64,000 nucleotides of DNA, taken from contig NC_088779.1 of NCBI RefSeq assembly GCF_954871325.1, positions 15,502,846-15,566,845 of the forward strand, given 5' to 3'. Positions 1 through 10,306 of the stretch are shown in pieces. Every line of letters starts with the position of its first letter. Position 1 is the stretch's first letter. The notes under the pieces were generated by a model that saw nothing but the letters and a program-made list of their open reading frames with translations, had not been told where the DNA came from and ran no database searches. Position numbers and translations under genes: made by a program. Origin of the DNA: Gordionus sp. m RMFG-2023. Taxonomy: Eukaryota > Nematomorpha > Gordioida > Chordodea > Parachordodidae.

Positions 1-358
1 TATAAAATATTATATTATCTGTGACAATATATAATATATAATCACAATATGTATATGAAGATTTTAGTTTGCAAGATATTTATTTTGGTCTGATATTATA
101 TTAAAATTGAAATGTATTATGAAAAATCAATCACATTAATATATTTATTTAATAATTATTATTTAATATATTACATTTATAAAATTTTATATTTTAACCT
201 GTAATAAATGGTATTTTTCTTAATGAGATATCATTTTCATACCTTTTTATAGTATCTTCATAATCTTTTTTTATTAAAAATTTTACTATTTTGAATTTTG
301 CATATATATTTGGGTACCATAATAATATATGCAAAATTGACTGATTGCGGCGACTAGC
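1..358. other. AT-rich sequence, no gene
   Basis: Very AT-rich DNA with no recognisable domain. A 64-codon frame at 194-388 on the minus strand resembles no family I know and overlaps the LINE target site, so I do not call it. Confidence 0.5.
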
Positions 359-376
359 CACGATTCTACTAACCTC
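359..376. repeat. 18-bp target-site duplication of RTE LINE, left copy
   Basis: CACGATTCTACTAACCTC occurs here and again, without mismatch, at 5,644-5,661. The two copies bracket the RTE LINE, so this is its target-site duplication. The length fits target-primed reverse transcription. Confidence 0.9.
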
Positions 377-560
377 TTTATCATGCATATGGTCCCACAG
401 TCGTGGGGTTTGTTTTGATAAGTTTCTTCCATCTTGATCGAGTAAGGGCCACGTCCGGATTTATCTTCTTAGTCATCATAACTTTGTCTACTTGACCTTT
501 CCACGTAACACAAGGTCATCCTTTTCCTCTCTTCCCCAGCACTCCATGTCCAATACTTTT

Positions 561-1002
561 CTATTTACAACATTCGTCTCCCTTCTTAGTATATGACCAT
601 ACCACCTTAACCGATTTTTGTTTATCAAGTCCGCCATAGGTTGAATACCCATTTTTGCTCTTCATCATATGGTCGAGTTTAGTATACCCCAAGCTCCACC
701 GTATCATTCTCATCTCCGTGGCTTGTAATAACTTTTCTCCCGCAGCGTTTAATGCCCATGTTTCACTTCCATAGAGTAACACCGGTCTTACGATGGATTT
801 GTAAGCTTTGCTTTTCAACTATATTGGCATATTCTTGTCGCACATTACACCGGATACACTTCGCCATTTAAGCCATCCTTTTTGGATCCGTGCATTGATT
901 CTTTTTGCAATCTCCCTCTTGATATAGCATCGAGCCTAGATATGTAAACCTGTCTACTTTTGGGTACTTGGTCATCCAGCGATGGGGTGCTTGTAACGTT
1001 CA
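561..1002 (-). pseudogene. RTE LINE C-terminal region
   Basis: Minus-strand fragment carrying the conserved segment after the RT thumb of RTE elements: SKAYKSIVRPVLLYGSETWA followed by a TEMRMIRW block. Families of this clade have this stretch between the RT and their C-terminus. It is separated from the RT proper only by the hAT at 1,011-2,744. The piece nearest the insertion is in another frame from the 85-codon open stretch at 561-818. It is non-functional. Confidence 0.8.
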
Positions 1003-1010
1003 TCTCCATG

Positions 1011-2744
1011 CAGTGGCGTAGCTAAAGGGGAGAGGGAGGCGCAGGGGCTCGAGCCCCCTGAAAAATTTGAATAGCCCCCTGATGCAAATTTTTTTTTTAA
1101 TAGCTCCTTAATATCCCCTTGAACTAAAAATAAATTTTTTTGAATACCCACTGAATAATTTCTTTTATAATTCCATTAAGTTATATATAGATATAATTTT
1201 ATTATTTAGAAAATAAGACTATTTAAATTTTTATTAAACGAATATTATTTTAATTATTAGATTAGATTAATACATATAAATTATATTTTCATCAGCTTGC
1301 AATCAGATTCTGTATTAAAAATATAATATCATTAACTCACTAAATATTAATTTAGCTTTAACAGTTGAAGTTTAATTGACTTTTATTATTTAAATTATTA
1401 TTTAACATATAATCATATATTATTTAAAAATTAACAAATTTAATATTGTAATTAGCCGAGTTCAAAATGACTAATCATCTGTATATTTATTAAATTTTAT
1501 TATCATACCTTAAAAATATTTTCAAGGTCGTAGATATATAGTTTATAATCCTCTACTATATACAGTTGTTTATAAAATATTAGATATAATGCCACTTTTA
1601 TAGACGTTGATAATAAATATAATAACAAATTGCATTCAAGTATTTAACGCCATCTATTTAGATATAAATAATTTTAAAAATTAAACATTTTATTATTCAT
1701 TCTGCAATATATGTAATAAATTTGATATCTTTTCTTCTCTTTTTTTACGTGTTTTTAGGAAAGCTATTTTTTTTCTTTTTCGAAAAACAGTCTTGAGTTA
1801 AATTTTTAATACAAGTATATTTTTGATATTATTACAAGCTACTATTATTTTAAGATATAATATATCAAGGTGGTGCGACAATATGTAAAATCTTAATTGT
1901 TTCATCATATCATTCTGGTCCTTATTTTATAGTTAGAAAACGTTTCATTTCTAATATGGCATTGCCGTATAAATAACTTCAGGCTTCAATATATTTGCAT
2001 AATTATTTCTTCCAAAGATTTTTAGTGTTTTTATTTTATCAATTTATCCAACATAATAAATTCTGATATTAGTTTACATCGTTAGTGTCATGGCTATTAC
2101 TGCAAATATACCAGCATCTATTATTTGTGTTGCTATGTAATTTAAGATTATTACTATGCGGCTGAGAGCATATAATTGCATATTTTAGATAAACAATAAT
2201 GGTCAACTGTGTAGTAATTTATATATCATTTAAAATAAAAAATAATCTTTTAGAAATTTAATATCTCACAATAATTTTCTCAATTGCTTATCTAGCTTCC
2301 ATCATGTCATCTAAGAGGAAGCTCTAACCAATAGTTTTATAATTTGGATTGGTCGTTTATACTCTCTCCTTCAAAAATTGTTGATTGGGTTTAGGCCAAT
2401 AAATTTTTCCTTATTAATCCATTCTATAAAACATTGTCTAAAATGGTAACAGAGAGCTATACTAGTTTGATAACCTTTTGTCAATGTAAGTTGCTAAGAA
2501 TTATATTATCGCATTATGTCGTTTTTTATATGTCAGTTTATTTTGTATGCATAATATAATAAATGGCAAAATATGAAAATCAGAATAATTGTTCAGAATT
2601 AGTAAATTATAAAAAAGTATAATATATTAATATAAAACCCGGCCGAAGGCCAGGCAAAAGTGGGCCAAAGGCCTGCAAATTGGCCCCCCATAATAAATTT
2701 TTTAGTTGATCCCCCAGAGATTGTGAAGGCTAGCGACGCCCCTG
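1011..2744. mobile_element. hAT-like element nested in the RTE LINE
   Basis: Terminal inverted repeats CAGTGGCGTAGCTAA (left) and CAGGGGCGTCGCTAG (right, reverse complement) match at 12 of 15 positions and start with CAG, as hAT elements do. Flanking 8-mers are TCTCCATG (1,003-1,010) and TCTCAATG (2,745-2,752), 7 of 8 identical, and LINE coding sequence resumes directly outside them. The right subterminal part is GC-rich and carries CGGCCGAAGGCC-type hairpin sequence. I see no convincing transposase in the 1.7 kb, so it is probably a non-autonomous or internally decayed copy that is younger than the LINE. Confidence 0.82.
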
Positions 2745-2752
2745 TCTCAATG

Positions 2753-3833
2753 TATCGATTGTTGACCTTTAAACCATATCCAGCTAAGCGTTTTGACTAC
2801 TTTTCGGCTACTTCGAATACTTTCTCCTTTGTCTCTTCACATAGTACTATATCATCGGCCATATAGCTTACACCAAGGAGATGGCTTTTGGATGTCTCTC
2901 GTTATCGTGTCCATAATTATATTGAATAAAAAAGGACTTAGAGCAGATCCTTGATATAATCCAATTTCTGTCGTTCTAACGCAAGTAGTTGATGCTTCAT
3001 ATATATTTTTTATAAGCCGTACATATGCGTCAGGGATATTATGTTTTCTCAAGCACCATTATATTAAATCGCGAGGGACCGTGCCATAAGCTTTCTCCAA
3101 GTCAATAAAGACCATATGTAGGTTTCTTTTCTTTTCTCCATATTTATCCATCATTTGTCTTAGTGCGAAGATCGGATCGATTATGGATTTACCGGCCACA
3201 AATCCGATTTGGTTAGCCGATATTTCCATCTTTTACTAAGATCCTTTCTATAAGTTTCAAGGAGTGGCAAGTTAGCTTGATATCTCTGTAATTACCACAC
3301 TCCTGAGGGTCTCCTTTGCCTTTGAATAAGGGTAAAATCGTGCTTGCTCTCCATTGATTAGGAATTCGTTCTTTTCCCAATATCTTGTTAAAGAGGTTCG
3401 TCATGGTCGTGACTCCTTCTTCTCGGCATCCGATCCATGCTTCCATAGGAATTTCATCTGGGCCATTAGCTTTTCCTTTTTGTTTCTTGTTCATTTGCAT
3501 CCTAACTTCATCCTCCTGAATGAGTTCGACCATACTTATGTTTGGCTCAATATCGGGAAGTAAATCTTTGCCATTAGCAATATTCATAAGTTCCTTGAAA
3601 TATCCTTTCCACCTTTCCATCACCTCCTTCGGCTTGAATAAGGTTTGACCCTCCTCGTTTTTGACTATTTTAAGGACTCCGACATCGCGACTTTTCTTCT
3701 CCCTTATCTTGGCCAATTTGTACATAAGCCTATCGCCCCCTTTATGATCCAGTTTGTTTGCCATCTCGGTGTACGCAGCATTCTACGCTATTGCAACGGC
3801 CTTTATCGCGACTCTCTTTGCCTCCCTATATTC
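2753..3833 (-). pseudogene. RTE LINE reverse transcriptase domain
   Basis: Minus-strand RT core split over several frames. The 183-codon frame at 3,213-3,764 holds the pre-fingers and fingers: GKANGPDEIPMEAW, PNQWRASTILPLFKGKGDP and GNYRDIKL. Lower down come VFIDLEKAYGTVPRD (the first catalytic Asp, palm A), then GLYQGSALSPFLFNIIMD (motif B) in the frame at 2,852-3,052. MADDIVLC (motif C, the YxDD region) follows just before the nested hAT. All three acidic catalytic positions survive, but in different frames. The order and spacing match RTE elements. Confidence 0.85.
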
Positions 3834-3841
3834 TTGATAAT

Positions 3842-4363
3842 CAGCGTCTACATGACAGGATTTTCACTGGAAGCAAACCCCCTTCAAAACCCCCCTGTCT
3901 TTATCATTATTTCCACCTATTTATTTATTGATACTCTTTTCAAAGAATTTATAAAGAATAACTTAAATTAATCTATCTCTACTACCAACTAACGATATTT
4001 TGGTGAATATAAAGAATTTATTTTTTAGATAATAAATTTAATTAAAACCTCCATTATTTACAATGAATTAATTATTATGCTGAAATATCTAAACCTTTTA
4101 AATTATATTTAAAAGGATGTTTATTTGGAAAACAATGTGTATGATTGTTGGCAATATATAAATTTGGTCGATGAATTGTATTATAATAATACTATAATAA
4201 AAGTATTAATTTTTACAGTAATAAATTTTGTCCTATTTCATCTCAAAATTTAATAATAGTCCCCAAAAAAATTTATCCTACACCCATTAAAGCAGCTTAC
4301 CCCCTACCCCCTCAAAAAATAGGATGCAAACTGTTCCTACCCCTCCCGCTCATGTAGACGCTG
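3842..4363. mobile_element. hAT-type MITE nested in the RTE LINE
   Basis: Starts and ends with the perfect 14-bp terminal inverted repeat CAGCGTCTACATGA. The 8-bp duplication TTGATAAT sits at 3,834-3,841 and 4,364-4,371 without mismatch. The 522-bp interior is AT-rich with C-rich subterminal blocks and no coding sequence. It interrupts the LINE between the endonuclease and the RT. Perfect ends and TSD inside a decayed host element imply a later insertion. Confidence 0.9.
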
Positions 4364-4372
4364 TTGATAATC

Positions 4373-5600
4373 CTCCGACTTTTTAGATTTATGCCACCGT
4401 CTATATAGAATTTTTTTCTTTCGATGAAATCCCTAACCGATTGATCCCACCACCATAGTTCCTTATTCAAAGCTTTGCCTCCTTTGGTCTGTCCTAGAAT
4501 CTGAATCGCTGTTTCCTTTATGTCCGCAGTTAGCGTCTCCCAATCGTCGTCTACGTTTCGTTCTAACTTCCTGGCACCTAAGAGTGTGGAGGCTTTCTGA
4601 TGGTATTTATCGTTCGTCGGCATGTCCTTTAGCATTTCATACCTAATTCGAGGTTCATAAATCTTTCTTCTTTCCGGAAACACTTTTCTTTCAAGATCCA
4701 TGACAAGTGGACGATGTTGCCTGACGATTTCTTCTCCCGGTATTACTTTGCAATCTTTGATCCTCCATAAATCCTTTCGCCGTATAAGCAGATAGTCAAT
4801 TTGACTAAAATGCTTTCCACATCTATAAGTCACAATATGATCTTCACGCTTTTGAAAATAAGTGTTAACGATCGCCATATCATATGCTTGGGATACTTGG
4901 AGAAGTTTTCCCCTTCTTTGTTTTTCAGACCATACCCATAGCCTCCATGATTTCGTTCATACCCGAGACGATCTTTTCCTATGTGGGCTTTGAAGTCCGC
5001 CCCAATAATTATCTTTTCTTCATGTCGTATTCCTTGCATCTCTTTTTCCAATGAATCGAAGAATATATCTTTCTCTCATTCCATACACTCAATTTGAGGA
5101 GCATACTCGCACATAACGGTTAGGAGGCCTCCTTGATCTGCAATCTTCACCCACATTAACCTGTCTCATGATTTGACTTCCACCACCTTGTCCTTGAAGG
5201 ATTCGCACCCCGTTTCTACGATTTGGTGACCCACTGTAGAAAAACTTGTATCCCTCTCCTAACTCCCGAGCTTTAGTTCCATTCCACCTCGTCTCTTGTA
5301 GGCAGGCGATGTGTATCTTTCTTCTTCTTAGAATTTTAGCATTTATGCGACCTCGAAGCTCTTTCCCATCAATGTACCCACATTCCAGCATGTTATTGGC
5401 ATTCTATCCACAACTAAATTCCTTGACCGCCTTCGTTCTGAGTCAGGCGGTAACCCTAGTGTATTATTCGCATTGCACGGGCGGGAGATGCAGTGCGCGT
5501 CGTTTGAGGACGCCCTAGCTTTCTGTTGTAGAGTTTTATTTGAAACTATCATCATTTTGGAGTACGTTTTTACAGCCGGTTTCCGACCTGACGCCAACCC
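4373..5600 (-). pseudogene. RTE LINE endonuclease domain
   Basis: Minus-strand APE-like endonuclease split over at least four frames (5,343-5,597; 5,089-5,391; 4,830-5,051; 4,312-4,878). Recognisable signatures in order are MPITCWNVGTL (start of the fold, catalytic Asn), IACLQETRW (catalytic Glu), GADFKAHIG (the Asp of the GDFNAH-type motif, with Lys in place of Asn), and IDYLLIRR then RQHRPLVMD (catalytic Asp and His region). This nuclease nicks the target to prime reverse transcription. Overlapping frames show frameshifts. The last codons of the 4,312-4,878 frame run into the nested MITE and are not LINE sequence. Confidence 0.85.
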
Positions 5601-5643
5601 TCCACTTTTTGCACACGGACTTGGGATCGTCGTAGTTAGTGTT

Positions 5644-5661
5644 CACGATTCTACTAACCTC
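5644..5661. repeat. 18-bp target-site duplication of RTE LINE, right copy
   Basis: Exact second copy of CACGATTCTACTAACCTC, marking the 5' border of the minus-strand LINE. Confidence 0.9.
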
Positions 5662-7827
5662 AATGGTGGTAATATTACTAATTTGATCTTAACATATATT
5701 TAAACATTATATATCAATCTGAAACTTTCTCAAATATTAAAATAGATATTTAACTTTCATATAATGTTCATTTTGTCATGTTTAAACGTTTAATTTTTTA
5801 ATACAACCTAATAATATTAAGTGAAAATATTGTAATTTTTACATCAAAAACATGACATAACGGAAAATTTAAATAGTTAAATATTATAAATTATTTTCAT
5901 CCTCAATTATGGATATTATAGAATTCTATTTTAGAACTAAATTTCAATTTTTAATCAAATATTATTTCATATTCAATTTAAATCATTTATTTTTTTAATT
6001 AATGCTGCTTTTGTAAACACTATTCTTGCAATGTTTTATATATAAAATATATGTATATTAATTTTATGTGGAATATAATGAGTATAATTAAAGATAAAAG
6101 TACAATTATCTTAGAATAAAATATGAAGTATGGTATGATATATTAGTTTTTCCATTTATTAAAATCGTTTTTATAATAAAATCCATCGTTTGGTCAAATG
6201 TTGTCAAAAAAGATATAAAAAGTATTTAAAAGGAGGTGTTCCAGCCCGAAGGTCGGACAAAAAAGAGTCAAGGCCAGCAAATAAGGGTATGGGAGCGATG
6301 CCCCATAAAAATGAGGCTCTGTAATTGCCCACGGGACCGAATAATTTCCAGTTCCTCTCTGTTGATAATTAATATATTTCTATTCTTTACTATTAAACAA
6401 CCCTTATTTAGAAATTTTATAAAGAAACTGAAGTTGCTTGAATTGGAAAAAATATCCCTAGTTAGTAAAGATAAACAAGGTGACCTATTAATACCATAAT
6501 ATTAATATTTGGTTTGTGCTAATATTTAGTGTCTGATTGATTCCTTAATCAGTTTTGTTTTACCATAAAAAAGAAATCAATTTATTAACAAAATGAAAAC
6601 GAACAAAACCTCTTGTCTGAACTTTAATTTGTAATGTTTTAGATCTTCCATGCGCGTCTTAGATAGAACGTCATTTTTACTTTGAGATATACTTAGTGAT
6701 CAAAGTAAGCTCCAAGCCTGGAATATCAATGCTTGGAATTATAAAACAAGGCCAATATTTTATTTTGTCAGTTTTCAAAATCTGAGGTAATTATTATGAA
6801 TCCATCGTGGAATTTTTAAAAAACTCATTTGACAGTCCTAGGAAAACCAAAATTTTTAGGAGAGAGATTTATTTTTTATTCGTGAATTGTGACATTATAA
6901 TTCATAAAATATGTGCATTTCTCTTTATATTTTGTCTTATTTTTCTAAAGGTTTAAAATAAATAATTGGTAAAAAAAATCAGTGTTTCCTTATATATTGG
7001 AATCGACCTTTAAAGTATTAAATATATTTATATAACCTTTAATAGCTCTGTCCTTCATGAGATTATGCTTGAATTCACATTTTTTAACAAATTTTTCAAC
7101 ATTATTGTATGCATTTTGATTCCAATTCTAAGTAAAATAATATTATAAATATGTTTTAATTTTTTCTTAATCTCTTAAAAAAATATTGTAAAAAATTTCA
7201 TATATAAATAAATGTAAAAAATTAATTATATATTAAATAACTATTATAATAATAATATATTATATGAAAATTTCCGCAAAATGGAGCATTTTTAAAAATT
7301 TAATTTGTATATTTTTAAAAATTACGGTTTAATTTATAGCACAATATGAAAATATAAATTTAAAATTCATGCAAAAATTTTTTAATATTTTTGAAAGAAT
7401 TAAATTACAAAATGAATGAAAAGTAATTCATGAAAACATTAAAGTTTATAAAAAGGGAGATTATGTTTTTTATAATGAAAAAAAAATTATTGGCCTAACT
7501 TATATTTTAAATTAATTAATCATATTTATTTTGAAATTTAAGCTTTCTTTTATCTCAAAATGATGAAACAAAATGTTTTTATATCTAAGAACTATGAGTT
7601 TATTCAATATTTGCAATTTACTTAGAACTCTTAATTCAGAATATGCTATTTAAAAAAATTATTGATAATTTAAAAAAAATGATAGTCGTTTTGATTTAAT
7701 GCCATACCCTATTTTATATAATAATAAAGTGATCAGGAATATAAATAATAGAAAAAATGAAGTCTGAGATATTAGGTTAATGATGCTAAGCAATACCGAG
7801 TGAATCGTGATTTACAATTTTTATTTT
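5662..7827. other. AT-rich spacer with one GC-rich transposon-like patch
   Basis: No gene is recognised. The patch at 6,236-6,345 is much more GC-rich than its surroundings. It contains CAGCCCGAAGGTCGG and a GGGAGCGATGCCCC hairpin, like the subterminal regions of the hAT elements elsewhere in the window. It is probably a hAT end remnant, but I found no partner end or TSD. Confidence 0.4.
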
Positions 7828-7835
7828 ATACATAC

Positions 7836-9061
7836 CAGAGACCTGCAGAGGCACCATTTGCACGGCCCGGCCCGGTTTTAAATTTTTTAGGCCCGGCCCG
7901 GATATTTAAAAAAAAATTTTTTACGGCCCGGCCCGGATTTATAGATTTAAGGCCCGGCCCGTTTTTAAAAATTTGAGGCCCGGCCCGGATATTTAAAAAA
8001 AAAATTTCAGGCCCGGCTCGGAATTTATTTTTAAAATTATATTCGACCTGGTATATACAAAAATTCATCTTTTTGCATTTATAAAAATAAAACTAATATT
8101 CATAAAATGGTAATAATATTTTGAGCATATACTATATTATATATTGCATTTAAAAAAAATAAAACTAATATTTAATTTATAAAAATGGAAAATATTTTGA
8201 GAATATAATATATTGTATTTAATTTACTATTTAATTTATAAAATAAAAATAAATCGCTATTTAAAAAAATGCATGTATAATAAATAGTATTTTGAAAATA
8301 TAATCTAATTGCACAATATTAATATAATTTATTTTCTAATTTTTAAATATTTTATATTACATTTATAGGTTGGTTTTTCAGGTGTAAAAAAAAATTATTA
8401 ATTTTCATGGATTTACCATCATATTTATGTCTTTTTAGATGTGATGTACCATGTTTATAATTATAAAATAATATACTTGAACAATTCTTACATTGTACGT
8501 AGCCAATGTTTTTTTTATTTTCATCTATGATGATGTTAAATTTAGCCCATATTTCAGATTTTAAATTATTATTTGTATTTCTAAAAGAATAAATATTATT
8601 TTTAATTTTATTAATTATATCATTAGTATTTTGTGCCATGATATTCCTTTATTTGATTGTTTTAGTAAATATTCTAAAAATTTAGATATGAATTATAAAA
8701 ATTATATTATTAATACTTGAATATTGGGGCTTATTTAAAATATTCTTTTATTTGATTGTTTTGGTAAAATATGTTGTAAAAATTTAGATATGAATTATAA
8801 AAAAATATATTAATACTTTGAATAAATTTGCAGGAAATTAATAATTAGATCGATCTGTGGGTGTTAGGTGTGTTAACCATTACCCAATATTATATTAATC
8901 ATAACTATAATATAATATAATCTTATAACCATTAACTCTTTTATAAAAATATTAAGGCCCGGCCCGGCCCGGTGCGGGTTTAACAATCTTAGGCCCGGCC
9001 CGGCCCGGGTATATTTATAAAATATAAAATCCGGGCTTAGGGCCAGGCCTGCAGGGCTCTG
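7836..9061 (-). mobile_element. hAT element with BED-finger remnant and GGCCCGG subterminal repeats
   Basis: Ends CAGAGACCTGCAG (left) and CAGAGCCCTGCAG (right, reverse complement) differ at one position. The 8-bp duplication ATACATAC is exact at 7,828-7,835 and 9,062-9,069. Subterminal DNA on both sides carries clustered GGCCCGGCCCGG blocks, about five on the left spaced by A/T runs, typical of hAT transposase-binding repeats. The interior keeps only a BED zinc finger on the minus strand, plus an imperfect duplication of roughly 100 bp at about 8,640-8,825. Size is 1,226 bp. It is an internally deleted, non-autonomous derivative. Confidence 0.92.
8352..8639 (-). pseudogene. BED-type zinc finger, N-terminal remnant of a hAT transposase
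   Basis: A 95-codon minus-strand frame starting MAQNTNDII. Residues about 30-71 form a BED finger: SEIWAKFN with the aromatic pair, VQCKNCSSIL (Cys-x2-Cys), then TSHLKRHK (His-x4-His type spacing). BED fingers bind subterminal transposon DNA at the N-terminus of hAT transposases. The catalytic RNase-H-like domain and dimerisation domain are missing, so the frame encodes at most a free DNA-binding finger. It lies inside an element with intact ends, so the fragment belonged to that element. Transcription is unknown. Confidence 0.75.
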
Positions 9062-9162
9062 ATACATACTACCAAATACCAAAATTTATTAAAATGTAAT
9101 AAGACCCTTATTATTTAACATATATTTATACGGAATCACGTGGAGTCAGGTCTCATATATAT

Positions 9163-9318
9163 CATCTCCCAAAGACGGAACCACCAAGTTAGATTAAGAA
9201 AAAAATATCATTGCTGGGATTTGAACCCATAACCATCGGATTGGCAAGCAACGCTCTTACCTACTAGGCCACAGACGTTTTCCAAAAATAACGATTTTTC
9301 AAATATATATTATAAATA
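9163..9318 (-). repeat. tRNA-derived SINE-like repeat, copy A
   Basis: On the minus strand this reads: an AT-rich leader ending in AAAATCGTTATTTTTGG, then a tRNA-like head with an A box (GTGGCCTAGTAGGTAAG) and a B box (GGGTTCAAATCC). A tail follows containing TTAATC/TAACTTGGTGGTTCCGTC. The loop TTGCCAA would give a GCC (glycine) anticodon. The leader, head and tail recur at 54,835 and 55,455, so this is a repeat family and not a single tRNA gene. I see no clear TSD. Confidence 0.7.
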
Positions 9319-10300
9319 TATTTGGTAGTGCCAATCCAAATGAAAAATAAACAAAATAAAAATATGATAGGTAATACCTTAAGGTAGTATGCATCATTAA
9401 CCGAGATATTAACATTATATCTGTAAATTGAAAAATATTAAATATGTATATTAAAAAAAATATTAATTAAAATTATATTTTTACTCGTAATGAATAATAA
9501 TAAATCATTCACTTTTATTACTACTATAATTCATTCAAATTAATAATTAAAGAAAATTACATATATAAATTTCTTTTCTATTAAAGAGAATGCATGGTAA
9601 AACCGTTTTATATCAATAAAGATTAAAGGAGAGAAATCAAAGAAAATATTAGTTTTATGCTATATAAGGAATTATATTCTAATTTTAAAGAAACTTATAT
9701 TTATATAAGAGTGAGCTTTAATAAATTTGCAGATTTTAGGCCATTTTTTATTTCAAAACTAAAATGATTGGTTTTCAAAAAATTAAAATATATCAACTTT
9801 TTTTTTCCCTGAAAATCTAGGCCATTGTGAACTTGAAGTTGGAATCTAAGTGGAGTAACATTTTTTCTCAATAGCCCAAGTCAAACATTACCAAGGATTA
9901 ACAGAAAGAGCTACCTTCAGTGTTCATATGAGAATCAAATATTAACACATTAGATTCATTTATAATGAAAATATCACTGGAATTAATTATGCATTTGTAA
10001 AAGATGATGAATATCGGAATCAGAAGTTTCATTCTTTTTTGCCACTTTGGGAAAATTAAATTAAAGTTAGACTTTTTCCTATTAAGAAATTATAGAATTT
10101 ACAATATATAAAAAATTAAATTCTTTCTTCAATAAAATCATTGATTACTTTTTTAATTTATTTTTAAGAGGAGAATTCAATACGTCAAATAAAACCAAAT
10201 CCCCCCCTCCCCACCCCCACCAATTAAATATTAAATATTTGATAGCCTTTGACATATAACAATTATTGATTAATATCAAATTTATTTAGAATAATTGTAA
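9319..10300. other. AT-rich spacer, no gene seen
   Basis: AT-rich DNA without recognisable coding, terminal repeats or TSDs. A short C-rich tract lies near 10,200. Confidence 0.5.
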
Positions 10301-10306
10301 TAGACT

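Larger units (their letters stand above)
377..5643 (-). mobile_element. RTE-type LINE, near full length, with two nested hAT elements
   Basis: A minus-strand non-LTR retrotransposon of RTE/BovB type bounded by an 18-bp perfect TSD. In 5' to 3' order (high to low coordinates) it has a short leader, an apurinic-type endonuclease (5.6-4.4 kb), a reverse transcriptase (3.8-2.75 kb) and the conserved C-terminal region (1.0-0.55 kb). It lacks a poly-A tail; the 3' end beside the left TSD reads GCATGATAAA. Removing the two nested elements (1,011-2,744 and 3,842-4,363) leaves about 3.0 kb, close to the usual RTE length, so the 5' end is essentially present. The frame is broken many times by stops and shifts, so the copy is dead. 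Confidence 0.88.

Noticed and set aside
7826-8068. 80-codon frame with repeated RAGP units
   Set aside because: It covers the GGCCCGG subterminal repeats of the hAT element and crosses its end and TSD.
9208-9277. Functional tRNA-Gly gene
   Set aside because: Acceptor and anticodon stems do not pair well, and the same head recurs twice with a shared tail and leader, so it is a SINE-like repeat.
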